A DNA stretch of 64,000 nucleotides from Ww85 sp963745765 (GCA_963745765.1 CAVUYQ010000021.1:153075-217074); one strand, 5' to 3'. Counted from the first letter of the stretch, positions 1 to 11,600 are shown. Program-made: numbers and translations. The notes: generated by a model not told the origin, from the sequence alone.

Positions 1-1
1 G

Positions 2-199
2 ACGATCCCGAAAGAGGTTGAATCTGCGGCGGTGACGGTTCCGAAACAGTTTAAATCTGCGGCGGTGACGACCCCGAAAGAGGTTGAATCTGCGGTGGTG
101 ACGGTTCCGAAACAGTTTAAATCTGCGGCGATGACGACCCCGAAAGAGGTTGAATCCGCGACGGTTAAGGCTCCGAAAGAGGTTGAAACAGTGACGGAA
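2..199 (+). repeat. Six tandem 33-bp units coding for 11-residue repeats
   Basis: Six in-frame 33-bp units start at 2, 35, 68, 101, 134 and 167. The first five alternate between TxPKEVESAxV and TVPKQFKSAAx, so the true period there is 66 bp; the sixth unit is diverged. Nucleotide identity between like units is very high, which suggests recent expansion. The array continues beyond the left edge, so the full copy number is unknown. Confidence 0.9.
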
Positions 200-981
200 A
201 CGAAGAAAGAGGAGGCTGTGCTGCCCCTGGTTGTCGAGCCGTCTGTTCGTCAGCCGGTTGCTGCCGTAAAAGTGGAACAAACGGCTGCAGCCTCGAGAGA
301 CCGGCCCCTGCTGAATTAAGCAGTGAACCTGGGAAAAATAAGGTTCGGGGAAAAGACAGTCTGCCGTTGAAAGAAGAAACAGAATCAGAAAAAGGGGCGG
401 TATCGCAGGCTGCTCCGGAAAACGAGATCGGGCTGCCTGCCGTAAAAGCAAAGATAGTAGTAAAGCCTTTGCGTGAGAAGAAAGAACTCCAGCAGCCGGG
501 AAAAGTGACCATTCTTGAGAACAGAAATAAAAAATTACCACTGACTGCCGAAACGGATGAAACACCGGTGCCGGCCCTCCCCCCCCCTGCCGTCACGGAG
601 CCCACCGCCGACGAGATTTACCGGGAGCGGCTTGCTGCCGGAGCCAGATGGCTGATCGGACAACATGATGAGACTTATACGGTGCAACTCATGGTCCTGG
701 CGTCAGACCAGGCCGAGGCGCATTTGATACAGATGCTCGACTCAGAAGATTACCGCTCGGTTGCTGACAAGCTTTACATACTCAGGCGCCTCGGAACGCT
801 GCCTACCGTCAAACTTTTCTACGGCGAATACAAGAACCTTGCTGCTGCCCGAAAAGCCAGGAATACGCTGCCCCTCTTCCTGAGAGATAAGCAGCCTTTT
901 GCGGTAGCAATCTCTGATGCTGTGGAAGGGAGCAGAAACGGCTCCATAATGCGATGCAGGATGCCCGGCGGTGAAAAATAG
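2..981 (+). CDS. SPOR-domain protein with 11-residue repeats (5' end outside window, frameshifted)
   Basis: The gene enters from the left edge, so its N-terminus is missing. The first visible part is a run of 11-residue repeats with a T-x-P-K core, followed by a charged, proline- and lysine-rich linker. The C-terminal region (about 655-935) matches a SPOR peptidoglycan-binding domain: it opens YTVQLMVLAS and has a later segment VKLFYGEYKNLAAARKAR, the usual two halves of that fold. SPOR domains bind denuded glycan strands at division septa, so a periplasmic cell-envelope role is likely, perhaps like DamX. Frame 2 ends at a TAA at 317-319, while the downstream part is open in frame 1 from before that stop. 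One base therefore appears to be missing near 290-300, and I join the two parts. Upstream genes that could identify a partner, such as an ExeA-type ATPase, are not visible. Confidence 0.7.
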
Positions 982-1027
982 ACCGCGCTATCACCAGTAA
1001 AACAGGAAACATATCAGATTTTTAGCT

Positions 1028-1807
1028 ATGCAGACGATCTCGCATGATGATTCGACCTATCTGACTAAACCGGGCCATGTCTCATTATTCAGCAGGACAT
1101 TCCCTTCTTTGAGTTTTTATCCGAAATTTGCCGGGATTATTTATAGAGCGAGCCGGGCGGCAAGGCTGGGGGCGGACTATGGTGATGATGCCTGGGGCCG
1201 GAGCAGTCTGTCGGTACTGGAGGCTCTTGAAAAGGTCGGGGTAACTATCCAGACAACGGGGCTTTCGTTTCTCAAACAGACGCCGGGGCCGGTGATCTTT
1301 GTCGGAAACCATCTGAGTGTACTGGAGACAGTCGTTCTTCCTGCCCTTATTATTCCTTACAAGTCTGTCACCTTCGTTGTCAAGGAAAGCCTTATCCACG
1401 TACCCGTTTTTAAGCATATCATGCGTTCCCGCAATCCGATTGTTGTTACCCGGAGCAATCCGCGCCATGATCTGAAAGTGGTTCTGGATGAGGGTTGTGA
1501 TCGTCTGTCCAGAGGGGTGTCGATAATCATTTTTCCCCAGACGACGAGGTCACCGTTTAACCCGGAACAGTTCAGCACCATCGCCATCAAACTGGCCAGA
1601 AAGGCCGACGTGCCAATTATACCATTGGCTCTGTTGACGGATGCCTGGGAGAATGGCCGGATGATGAAGGACTTTGGCCGGATCAAGCCGAACCGAAAGG
1701 TGCACTTTGCCTTTGGTGAGCCGATGAAAGTCGAGGGAAAGGGAAATGACACACATCAGGCGGTGATTGATTTTATCCAGGAACACCTCGCATTCTGGCA
1801 GAGGTGA
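1028..1807 (+). CDS. PlsC-family lysophospholipid acyltransferase
   Basis: 259 residues. PlsC-type enzymes transfer an acyl chain from acyl-ACP or acyl-CoA to a lysophospholipid at the inner face of the cytoplasmic membrane. Motif I reads NHLSVLE, where most family members have NHxSxxD, so the acidic partner is Glu. The motif III region reads FPQTTRS instead of the common FPEGTRS, followed by a typical PIIPLAL segment. These substitutions occur together with an intact overall fold, which suggests a subfamily with its own substrate preference and not a dead enzyme. ATG at 1028 is used; the ribosome-binding site is weak. It stands alone, 46 bp after the SPOR gene. Acyl acceptor unknown. Confidence 0.82.
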   Translation: MQTISHDDSTYLTKPGHVSLFSRTFPSLSFYPKFAGIIYRASRAARLGADYGDDAWGRSSLSVLEALEKVGVTIQTTGLSFLKQTPGPVIFVGNHLSVLETVVLPALIIPYKSVTFVVKESLIHVPVFKHIMRSRNPIVVTRSNPRHDLKVVLDEGCDRLSRGVSIIIFPQTTRSPFNPEQFSTIAIKLARKADVPIIPLALLTDAWENGRMMKDFGRIKPNRKVHFAFGEPMKVEGKGNDTHQAVIDFIQEHLAFWQR

Positions 1808-2308
1808 TCCCGGCTGACCGTTATCCCCTGCCAGCGCATGTAACACGGAAAACCTGACGACTGACAGGGCTATTTTCCGGTGGCGGTTCTTCTGTGGTCA
1901 GCGATCCGGGGGCCGGGAAAATGATGGAGCAATTGCCTGTATCTTCAACATTCTTCTCCTGCTATGATTTTCCGCCGGGCGTTAATAGTTACTCAAAAAC
2001 TGGATTACGTGCCGATGCTCTGTTATGATAAATAGTCCGTTTGCTGAACAACGGCCGACGACAGGGTACGTCAGGTCCGGTTACGAGACTGCTCCTGATA
2101 GGTGAGATAACCACACCGGGAAGAAACGTACAGATCACAATCGACTCGCCTCCGATGAACAGTACCGGTTACTGGAACAATAATAAGCAGACGGAAAAGT
2201 CGTTTTGCTCTGTCTGAAGTACCACAGCAAATTTCTTGATTTAAAAAATATCATGAATAAAAACAAATGGTAATGAACGTGGAGTTAAAAACGCCGGAAA
2301 GGTGACAG
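1808..2308. other. 500-bp intergenic region with no gene recognised
   Basis: No supported reading frame. A nested hairpin lies just after the acyltransferase gene: CGGAAAACCTG (1846-1856) faces CAGG plus TTTTCCG (to 1879). It has no T-run after it, so I do not call it a terminator. The remainder is probably a leader for the downstream kinase gene, ending in an AGGTGA-type ribosome-binding site. Confidence 0.5.
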
Positions 2309-5075
2309 GTGAAAATGAGTTTTCTCAGAAATCTGCCGGTCCAGAGTAAAATCTCACTCCTGATTCTGGCCATCTCCGGCACCGCCCTGGTGCTCTTTTC
2401 TTTATTATCGGTTGTTTATCAGGTCCAGAGCCTACGAGACAGCACGGTTGAGAAATTTGCGCTCATCTCCCGGGCTGTGGCCCATTTCCATAGAGAGCAT
2501 CCTGACTCCCTGGACCATTCCGTGGCGGAATTGCTGATTGGTTTTTTGAAAGAAGACGAGGACGTTGAACTAGCGGTTTTTTACAATATTCACAATGAGG
2601 TCTCTGGTGTCTACAATCCCAATCCCTCGGCTTCCGTTTTACCTCTCCTCCCGCCCGGGAACATGCATAACAACGAGCACTATTTTTTCAGAGACGGGCA
2701 CACCTACAAACTGAAAGTCTTTATTCCTGTTTTCGAGGGAAACGAGCGTCTCGGCACGCTGTATGCCGTGACGAATCTCAACACGTTGAAAAAACAGGTT
2801 CTTAAAACCGTTTTGGTTCTGATCAGCGGTATGATTTTCTTTTTCCTTGCCGCCCATTTCATCTCTCGCAGAATGCAGCGTTCCATCTATGAGCCGTTTT
2901 ATACTCTTGCCGGAACGGCTCGGGAGATAACCGAGTTCGGTGACTATTCTGTCCGCGTTGATCACAGCAGGGATGAGATTGGTGACCTGATAGGTAATTT
3001 CAATACCATGCTTGATGCCATTCAGGAACGGGATAACGAGCTGCATCAGCACCGGCATAATCTTGAACTGATGATAGAGGAACGCACGGAAGAACTTCGC
3101 CGGCATCGTGACGAGGCGGTGGCGGCAGCACAGGCAAAAACTGAATTCCTCGCCAACATGAGCCATGAAATTCGTACGCCGATGAACGGGGTTATCGGCG
3201 TCATTTCCCTCTTCAAGGATGCACCGTTGCCCGATGAGTATCGCCGGCTCCTCGGTACAGCAATAAAGTCCGCCGATTCGGTAATGTACGTCATCAATGA
3301 TATCCTGGACTTTTCCAAAATAGATGCAGGTGTTCTGGAGTTTGAGTCTATTCCTTTTGATTTGCGGGAGTTAATGGATGAAACGGCGGCATTGTTTGTT
3401 GACTCGGTTAATTCCCAGAAGCTCGATATTGTCTGTTTTGTCCCCTTGGACGTCCACTGTTTTGTTGCCGGAGATCCGGCCAGACTGCGGCAGATCCTGA
3501 ATAATCTTGTCAACAATGCCGTTAAGTTTACCCCGGAAGGCCAGATAATCCTGAAGGTTGAACGGATTGAAATAAAGGACAATAAACAACTGCTCAGGTT
3601 CGTCGTTGCCGATACAGGAATAGGTATCTCAGAGAAGGTCATACCGCGTCTTTTTGATAAATTTACCCAGGCCGAGGAATCGACGACCAGGCAATACGGC
3701 GGGACCGGACTGGGGTTGAATGTCTGTAAACAGCTTGTTGAACTGCAGGGCGGTGATATCGGCGTAAGCAGTGTTGAGAAACACGGCTCCGAATTCTGGT
3801 TTACGCTGCAGTTCGAGGTGGTGCCGGAACCGTTGATAACACCTTCGTGCATCGGACTTGAAAATGAGCGCATCCTTGTTGTCGATAATAATGAGACAAC
3901 TCTCAAGGTCATTGAACACTACCTTTCGGCCTGTCACCAGGTAAAGGTCTCTTCATTTAAAAGCGGGAGATATGCCCTTAGATTTCTCGAGCAGCATTTG
4001 GCTACACAGAGTCCCTTCGATAAGATTCTGATTGATCATTATATGCCGGAGATGGATGGTATTCATCTTGCCGCGGCAATTAAGGAAAAATACGGAGAAA
4101 AAACGCCGGAAATGTATATGCTCAGTCCCGGTAGCCTGGGAGCTCAAAACGCTTTTCTGGCAGGTTTTAAGGACGTTATATACAAACCGGTTCGTATTGA
4201 TCAGCTCTATGATACGCTGGCAGGTCGGAAAATCAGTCGGGCACGGTCAATTCAAGAACGCTGGCAGTCATCGCCGTCCCAGCTCAAGGGAAGGGTGTTG
4301 CTGGTGGATGACGAGCCTATCAACCGCAAAGTGGCACGTGCGATACTTGAGAAGCTGGGTCTTGAAACGGACACGGCGATCAATGGCCGGAAGGCCTTGG
4401 ATTTACTTGAAACTAATGATTATGACGTCATTTTGATGGATTTGCAAATGCCTGAAATCAATGGCTATGAAGCGACCGAAAAAATCAGGGAACGGGAAAC
4501 CAACCAATTTATTCGGCGAACAACTATTATTGCGATGACGGCCAACGCTTTGGAGAGTACCAGGGCCCGGTGCTTTGAGGTGGGAATGGATGATTACATC
4601 TCAAAACCGATAAAACCAGAATCATTAGCCGCACGTCTCAGTCCCTGGCTGAACCCCGGCACTAGCAATGTCCTGGCTGACAGAGAAGAACAGGACCCCC
4701 TGTATGAGCCGGATACGTCGGCTGCTCCGGCTACCTCTGATCTGGGACAGAGAGCGCTCCTTGCAATTTGTCGGTGGGGATGCGACTCTTCTGAACGATT
4801 TGACTCGTCTCTTTCTGGAAAGAAACGAGATTTTGCTTCGCAACCTTGAAGATGCCATCTATTCCGGTAACCCGGCCCGGCTTGACGACGCAGCCCATAC
4901 GTACAAGGATGCGGTCAATCATTTCTGGGCTGAGTCCCTGCGAGAGGTTGCCTTTGAACTTGAAATGAAAGGGAAGTCCGGAATTATGAGCGGCAGCAAA
5001 GAACTATTTGCCAAACTGGATCGTATGGCTGTCAGACTGGTTGAAGAACTTAATCAATTTCTCAGAGAAGAGTAG
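2309..5075 (+). CDS. Hybrid sensor histidine kinase (HAMP-HisKA-HATPase-REC-REC-Hpt), frameshifted
   Basis: A BarA-like membrane phosphorelay protein of about 921 residues when repaired. Order: first transmembrane segment (about 15-38), periplasmic sensor region, second transmembrane segment (about 168-188), HAMP, HisKA with phospho-accepting His at about 286 (NMSHEIRTP), and ATPase with N box (NNLVNNAVKFT), DTGIGI and GGTGLGL. The first receiver has Asp at about 576 (LIDHYMPEMDG) but a VDNN acidic pocket in place of DD. The second receiver is canonical (VDDE, Asp at about 711, KP). A C-terminal Hpt follows with AHTYKDAV, its His at about 863. Frame 2 runs off into unrelated residues from about 4759, while the Hpt continues in frame 3, so one extra C is likely in GCTCCTTG. 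Start is GTG at 2309; ATG at 2315 behind AGGTGA is equally possible. Convergent with the diguanylate cyclase, 22 bp away. Confidence 0.88.
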
Positions 5076-5097
5076 GACGCGTGATCCTTCGCATGCA

Positions 5098-7023
5098 TCA
5101 GAGAGATGTCTCTTTGTTAATGACGACTCTGTTTCTGCCCTGCTGTTTGGCTCGATAAAGCGCTATGTCTGCTGCCTTGGTCATCTCTTCCCCGTCCGTC
5201 ATACTTCCACTCCAGGCGGCAACCCCGAGGCTGATTGTTGTCTTGACAGGGATGTTCCCGTGAAAAACCCGATGCAACTCCACTGCCGTGCGCAGTCGTT
5301 CGGCCAGTAATCCGGCTTCAAGCAGGCTGCTGCGGTCGCAGATGACCAGAAACTCCTCTCCTCCAATCCGACTGACCATATCGTAACTTCTGGCAGAGTT
5401 CTGGAAAATTCCGGCAATTTCTTTGAGAACCTTGTCTCCCACATCGTGGCCATACTTGTCATTGACCTGTTTGAAATTGTCCAGGTCAATCATTATACAG
5501 CAGAGCGGTTCTTTGTGCCGAAGTGACTCTGCCACGGCATCTTTGAGGCGGTTCAGGGCACTTCTGCGGTTCGGCAGGCCGGTGAGGACATCAGTCATCG
5601 CCATATTCTGAAGTTTCAGGTTCGCTGAAGCCAGAAGATCGGCGTATTGCTGAATAACCTCGCGGTCCCGGTGAATCATTTGTTGATAACCGATAATTCT
5701 CTCACCGCTCCGAATACGCGCTTCCAGGACCTTGGGGGTAAAAGGTTTTACCATAAAGTCGTCGGCCCCGGCTTCAAGTGCCTGGATGAGTTCCTCGTCT
5801 GATTCCTTGCCGGTGAGCATAATGATATAAATGTGACGGGTCGAGGCATTGTCTCTTAATGCTTTACACAAATCGATTCCGTTTAATTTGGGCATGCGCC
5901 AGTCGGTGATCAGTAAATGCGGCTTTTTCTCAAAAGCCAGTCTCAGTCCATCCTCACCATTGTCCGCCGTAAAGACCATGTTTCCGTTTCCATTCAACAG
6001 ACGGCTCAGACTGAGCAGTGTCATGGGATCGTCATCAATCACCAGGATTTTGAATGTTTCTCTGTTAAGATATTGATTTAATGATGTATTTAAACTTCTT
6101 TCAGACTTGTTTAAATTTCGATAAGCCGGGCAATCCTGGGTAGGAATTTTGAGGATGTACCCCCAGCGTTGCCATTTCCTCACGATATCATCGAAAATAT
6201 CTGCAAATTCAGACTCTTCTATCCCAAATGCAGTCGCGGATCTCTCGGCTGATATAATCCTGTCCTGTAATGGCATTTCCAGCAGGCACATCTCGGCTAT
6301 GGTCTCAGCGAACAGCAACATCGTTCGTATCAGGGTAACATGCTCATCATCACGGTCCGGGCGCTCCTCGGCAGTATTGAAGTTCACTGCTTGGGCGAAT
6401 ACGTGGGGCAGGTGCCATGATTGGAACAGCTTACTGCTCAATTCTTCATGACCCAGACCGAAGTGCTTGACTTCCTGGTCGAGTTGAGACTGCCGGGAGA
6501 GTTGTCTGGAGAGAATCTCGGTGTAGTCTTCAGGGAACAGGGAAGCCAGGGCGAGGCGACCGACCTGGAACAGCAGGCCGCAGACAAAGAGTTCATCATG
6601 CTTCCTGTTGCCGGTACGGCGGGCAAGGACCCGGCAGGCGACAGCTCTGGCCAATGAGTGGGACCAGAACCTTTGATGGCTGAACAAGGTGCATCTGCCG
6701 TGCTTGTTCCGGGCCAGCAGTGAGAAGCCAAGCAGCAGCTGTATACTGGTCTCAGCCCCAAGTTTTGCCATCCCATCCGCGAGGGAAGGGGGGTTTTCAA
6801 ACGGTAGGCTGATGCCTGTTACATACTCCAGGAGATAGGAACAAAGCTCCGGATCGGTCTCAACTTTTGCTGCAATCTGAGCCGGATCAGCACCAGGGAG
6901 ATGATATTTTTCTGCTATTTCGTAAAAGAGAGGGGAGGGGCCGGGCATGGAGCCCATATCCATCAATCTTGAAAAAATTTCTGATTTACTCATCGGGCCC
7001 GCATAAAAAGAATTAAGCCTCAC
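5098..7023 (-). CDS. HDOD-REC-GGDEF diguanylate cyclase
   Basis: 641 residues with three parts: an N-terminal HDOD domain (about 15-240), a receiver domain (about 330-450; VIDDDP, ITDWRMPKLNG, VKPF) and a GGDEF domain with active-site GGEEF at 554-558. RSYD at 545-548, five residues before GGEEF, is a textbook RxxD inhibitory site, so the enzyme should synthesise c-di-GMP and be inhibited by its product. Phosphorylation of the receiver probably controls activity, and the convergent hybrid kinase next door is a possible but unproven partner. The GTG at 7023 is used; an ATG ten codons later (MSKSEIF) is an alternative, and neither has a clear ribosome-binding site. Confidence 0.9.
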   Translation of the reverse strand: MRLNSFYAGPMSKSEIFSRLMDMGSMPGPSPLFYEIAEKYHLPGADPAQIAAKVETDPELCSYLLEYVTGISLPFENPPSLADGMAKLGAETSIQLLLGFSLLARNKHGRCTLFSHQRFWSHSLARAVACRVLARRTGNRKHDELFVCGLLFQVGRLALASLFPEDYTEILSRQLSRQSQLDQEVKHFGLGHEELSSKLFQSWHLPHVFAQAVNFNTAEERPDRDDEHVTLIRTMLLFAETIAEMCLLEMPLQDRIISAERSATAFGIEESEFADIFDDIVRKWQRWGYILKIPTQDCPAYRNLNKSERSLNTSLNQYLNRETFKILVIDDDPMTLLSLSRLLNGNGNMVFTADNGEDGLRLAFEKKPHLLITDWRMPKLNGIDLCKALRDNASTRHIYIIMLTGKESDEELIQALEAGADDFMVKPFTPKVLEARIRSGERIIGYQQMIHRDREVIQQYADLLASANLKLQNMAMTDVLTGLPNRRSALNRLKDAVAESLRHKEPLCCIMIDLDNFKQVNDKYGHDVGDKVLKEIAGIFQNSARSYDMVSRIGGEEFLVICDRSSLLEAGLLAERLRTAVELHRVFHGNIPVKTTISLGVAAWSGSMTDGEEMTKAADIALYRAKQQGRNRVVINKETSL

Positions 7024-7201
7024 CCACGAAGTGCATCTCTATTACCGGTATTCAATAGTTATTTTAGCTGATAAATAGTGAAAGTACAAGTGCTTGGCCG
7101 CCATGAACAGACCAGTGGCAATAATGTGTTACAACGGGCGATGGAAAAAAAAACATCTCATGGTGCCAGCCTCCCGGAACCTGCCTGCGCGAAGAGCATA
7201 A

Positions 7202-8674
7202 TCAGGGGATGGTGATCATCCCCTGGATGCGGTCAAGTTCAGCCAGGGACTGGGAGTAAAGAACTTTCGATCTGTTTTCACTGGAAAGGGCGCTGGCGTA
7301 ATCCTGCTGGGCAATCAGGACATCAAGCGTCGTGGATCGTCCTGCGTCAAATTTTGCCTGTTCCGCTTCGAGTCTTTTTTCTGTTGCCAGGGCAGTTTTT
7401 GAAGTTGCTCCAATTGCCTTCAAGGCAAGTTCAACATCACGCAGGGTTACCCTGACTGTACGCCTGATTTCCTGTTTGAGGAGTTCGAGGCTTGTCCTGT
7501 TTTTATTTCTCAGGGCAAGCGCCTGACGATGCTGGCCTTCTGCCAGTGAATTGTCGAATGGTCGGGAAAGAGACACACCCACCTGCCACTGGGTATCGCT
7601 GTTGCTGAAGGAGTTGTCGATGGCGCTGCCATAGGTGTCCCCGGTTCCGCCATAGCCCAGGGAACCGAAAAGATTCAGGTCCGGGAGAATTTCGTTTTTG
7701 GCTTTGGTAACCTGGTAATCGGAGGCCTTGATCTGGAGTGACGCCGCCTTGACATCCGGGCGGTTTGTCAGTGCATTGTTCAGTACAGCTGTAATATCCG
7801 GTTCAACGGGCGTCGTATCAGGCAGATTCACCGGTTTGAATGGTGCCAGCCAGTCGTGACTGTTCATAAGAAATTTCAGATTATCTTCAGCCACGCCAAC
7901 GGCACGTTCTCCTGTAATAAGATCCTGTTCTCGCAGGGCTACTTCGGACTCCGGCTGATAGATGTCGATCTTTGCCAGTTTTCCCGCGTTGATTTTTGTC
8001 AGGGTATCATCTCGTAATTTCTTGGCCAGGGTCAAGGCCAGTTGCAGGACATCAAGATTCTGGTGTGCAAAAACGAGTTCCCAATAGGCTTTTTTAACTG
8101 TCGCGGCCAGATCGGCTGCGGCACTGTCTACCTGAAATGAGCTGGCTTCGAGCTGAGTCAGGGCACTGTTCAGGTCTGCCATCTGGACTTCGGAACCTCG
8201 GCCTTTCAAAAGGGGCTGGCTGATACTGACTTCCACCCCGGTATTGTAAACCGGGTCAAAAAGATAGATATCGGAATTGGTATTAAGGTCGCCGTTGTTC
8301 CAGCGCAAATCCATTTCCGTACCGGTGGAAAAGCGTTTCTGGACCCCGGCGTTCCAGGTAGCGGTGCGCTCCTCTGCTAAAGCGATAACGGTGACCGGTT
8401 GCGTATTGTTATCGGTCGCCCCGATATCGGCCGAGAGTAGCGGATCAAAAACGCCTTCAGCGGCGAGGGCGGTCCCTTCTGCGAAGGCAACATCCTGTTG
8501 CTGCAATTTAAGGCCCAGGTTTTCCCTTAGGGCTGTTTCCACGGCCTCTGCTATGTCAAGTGCTATAACTTCATTCGTGTTGCCGGAATCACTGCCGAAA
8601 CAGTGTCCGGGAATGATAACAAGCCCGAGGCTGATAAAAAGTGAAAATGATCTGAAAAAAAGTAGGTATCTCAT
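7202..8674 (-). CDS. TolC-family outer membrane efflux protein
   Basis: 490 residues with a signal peptide (hydrophobic stretch about 8-22, ending near HCFGSDS) and two repeated outer-membrane-efflux regions rich in long amphipathic helices. It should form the trimeric outer-membrane and periplasmic duct for the RND pump encoded just upstream. Its ATG overlaps the stop of the RND gene as ATGA (8671-8674), so translation is probably coupled. It is the last gene of the four-gene operon. A run of nine T on the coding strand lies about 60 bp downstream, but I see no clean stem before it. Confidence 0.92.
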   Translation of the reverse strand: MRYLLFFRSFSLFISLGLVIIPGHCFGSDSGNTNEVIALDIAEAVETALRENLGLKLQQQDVAFAEGTALAAEGVFDPLLSADIGATDNNTQPVTVIALAEERTATWNAGVQKRFSTGTEMDLRWNNGDLNTNSDIYLFDPVYNTGVEVSISQPLLKGRGSEVQMADLNSALTQLEASSFQVDSAAADLAATVKKAYWELVFAHQNLDVLQLALTLAKKLRDDTLTKINAGKLAKIDIYQPESEVALREQDLITGERAVGVAEDNLKFLMNSHDWLAPFKPVNLPDTTPVEPDITAVLNNALTNRPDVKAASLQIKASDYQVTKAKNEILPDLNLFGSLGYGGTGDTYGSAIDNSFSNSDTQWQVGVSLSRPFDNSLAEGQHRQALALRNKNRTSLELLKQEIRRTVRVTLRDVELALKAIGATSKTALATEKRLEAEQAKFDAGRSTTLDVLIAQQDYASALSSENRSKVLYSQSLAELDRIQGMITIP

Positions 8675-11600
8675 TCCTGTTCCTTTTTTATAAGAGGTTC
8701 GCCGGCAAGCCAGGGATATGGTTTCCAGTAGAGGTCTTCTATCGTTTCGCCGATTCGCCGGCGAAATTCAGAGGCTTGTTCGATCATATAATAGAGGGTT
8801 GGTACGACCAGCAGGGTCAGAAAGGTGGCGACCATCAGACCGAAAATTACCACGACGGCCATGGAGCGCCACCACTGGCTTGATTCGCTTACCCACGACA
8901 TCGAGAAGGTGTGAAAATCAAAGGATATGCCGGTCACCATGGGGATGAGGCCAAGGATGGTGGTTACCGCTGTCAGTAGTACCGGTCTCAGCCTGGTGGC
9001 TCCGGCGGAAATGACCGCATCGCGCAATTCGTAGCCGCGTTCTCTGAGTTTATTGGTGTAATCGATCAGGACGATGGCATTGTTGACAACGACGCCAGCC
9101 AGAGAGATGACCCCGACTCCGGTCATGATGATACCGAAAGGCTGAGCAAACAGGGCCAGCCCGAGAAAAGCTCCACCCAGAGACAGGATGACCGAGGTCA
9201 TGATAATAAACGGCTGGCTGACCGAATTAAACATTGCTACCAGGATAAGAAAAATTAACAGGAGTGCTACCAGGAAGGCCTTGGTGAGAAAATCCTCCGA
9301 TTCCTGCTGAAATTCAAACTCTCCGGTGAATTTCACATTATATCCGGGCGGCAAGGCAACGCGTTGAAGAAATTTCTCGGCTTCCGCCCGAGCCACAGGA
9401 CCCGGGATTTTTGTCTCATCGACATTGGCCTTTACGGTAACGACCCGTTGGTTATTGATCCGGTTAATATCTCCGATAGACCCGGCAAAGGTGATCCTGG
9501 CCAAGGTTGAGAGCGGAACAATCTCGCCTGAGGGGGTCGGCAGCATCAGTTCATTGAGCAGGTCGACCACCTTGCGATCTGCCTCCTTAAGCTGAACCGT
9601 GATATCGTAATCATCATCACCCTCCCGGAAGGAGGAAACCTCAAGACCGTTGTAGGCACTTTTCAGGGCAAAGCCGATCATACTGGTTGTCATACCGAAC
9701 AGGGCCGCCTTTTGTCGATCAACGTTTACTTGTACCGACGGAATTCCCTGAACAAAATCATCGCGGACATCTTCAACGTATGGGATGGTTGTAAGTATAT
9801 CCTTGATCTTTTTTGAAATTTCACCAAGCACAATGAAATTGTCACCCGACACCTCGATATTGATCGGGGCGCCGGTCGGTGGTCCTTCCTCTTCTTTGGC
9901 AATGGTGATTTTTCCGCCGGGAATGTTCTGGACACGATGACGTATCTCTTCCACATCCTTCTCGGAAGAGCGCCAGCGATCCTGGAGCTCGACAAAACGT
10001 ACGCCCACATGACTTGGGGTGTTTGATGAGAATGACGAGCCACCGCTTGCTTTAACGGTTCCTTTCATATAGATGCTTTCGATATTTTTCAGATCACTGG
10101 GACCTGACAATATCAGGCCGTTACCCATATCATGCTTTTTCGGGGCAAGGGCCTGTAACGGTGTCAGATCGGGATCAGGCGAACTGCCTCCTGTCTCGTT
10201 ATCAACACCGCTGAGAGCGAATTCGACGCGTTGGATGATACGGTCGACATAGTCGATACTCGCCCCCTCCGGTACATCGACGTTGACATAAATTCCTTTT
10301 GGTTCAATTTCAGGGAAAAATTCCAGCGGTTTTTGCAGACCGACCACCAGCAGCCAGCCCTGTACCATCAGGATCAGTATGCAGAAGGCGATGAGGATGA
10401 CGCTCAGGGGCGTGCGAAGAGCATGTTTCAGAACCCTGCTATAGCCGGTCAGCAGAAATCCCTTGATCTCTGCCGGTTTTTCTACCGCAGCCAGGAGCTC
10501 TTCCTGGGGCAGCTGCACTCTCGTCGTTCGGGGATTTTTCACTTTCATGAAGAGAGAGGCCATGGCCGGGTTAATGACCAGGGCAACAAAAAGGCTTGAA
10601 GAGAGGGTAATGATCAGGGTGAGCGGCAGGTAGCTCATGAATTCGCCCATGATTCCCGGCCAGAATAGCATGGGGGAAAAGGCGGCCAGGGTGGTCAGGG
10701 TCGAGCCGATGACCGGATAAGCGACTTCTGAAGTTGCCTTCATGGCCGCTTCCTGGCGTGAGGCTCCCTGCTCCATGTAGCGGTAGCAGTTCTCGACAAT
10801 GACAATGGCATTGTCAACGAGCATGCCGAGCGCAAGCGTCAGGCTGAACAGCACGACCATGTTCAGGGTTATTCCCATCAGGTAGAGCACGATGAAGGTG
10901 AGCAGCATGGAAAAGGGGATGGCCAGGCTGACCAGCAGTGCGTTTCTGATGCCCATGACCAGGAAAATGACAATAAGGACCAGGACCAGGCCCGAGAGAA
11001 TATTGTTCTCCAGGTCCGCTACCATGTTTTTGATGTCACGGGATTTGTCCAGAACCTTGGTGATCTCGGTGCCAAGGGGCCAGGATGACTGTCTGAGTTC
11101 CATCAGGGTATCAACCGCGTTGCTGATCGGGATAATGTTTTCACCCGAACGTTTCTTTACCGAAATATTGATCGCGTCTCTGCCGTTTAAGCGGGAGCGG
11201 GATGTTTCTTCCTTGAAGCCGTCAACGACCTTGGCAACATCTTTGAGATAGACCGGTTCACCGTCATGAATGGTCAGGACAAGGCCGTAGATTTCTTCAG
11301 GGGTGGAAAACTCTCCCGGGACCCGTAATTGGAAGCGCCCATTGCCAAGGCGGATGGCCCCACCGGAGGTGTTCTGGTTTTCAGCATAGACAACTGACTG
11401 AAGGTTGCTGATACTCAGTCCGTAATGGGCCAGTTTCTCCGGATCGACTTCTACCCTGATCTCCCGCTCAAGACCGCCGGTGACATCCACCTCAAGAACA
11501 CCGCTGATTGCCTCGATATCATCTTTAAGATCATCGGCAATCTTTTTCAGACAGGGCAGGCCGCAGGTACCGGAAAGAGAAAAGACAACAATGGGCATTT

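Noticed and set aside
1846..1879. Nested hairpin after the acyltransferase gene considered as a terminator
   Set aside because: No T-run follows the stem on the plus strand.
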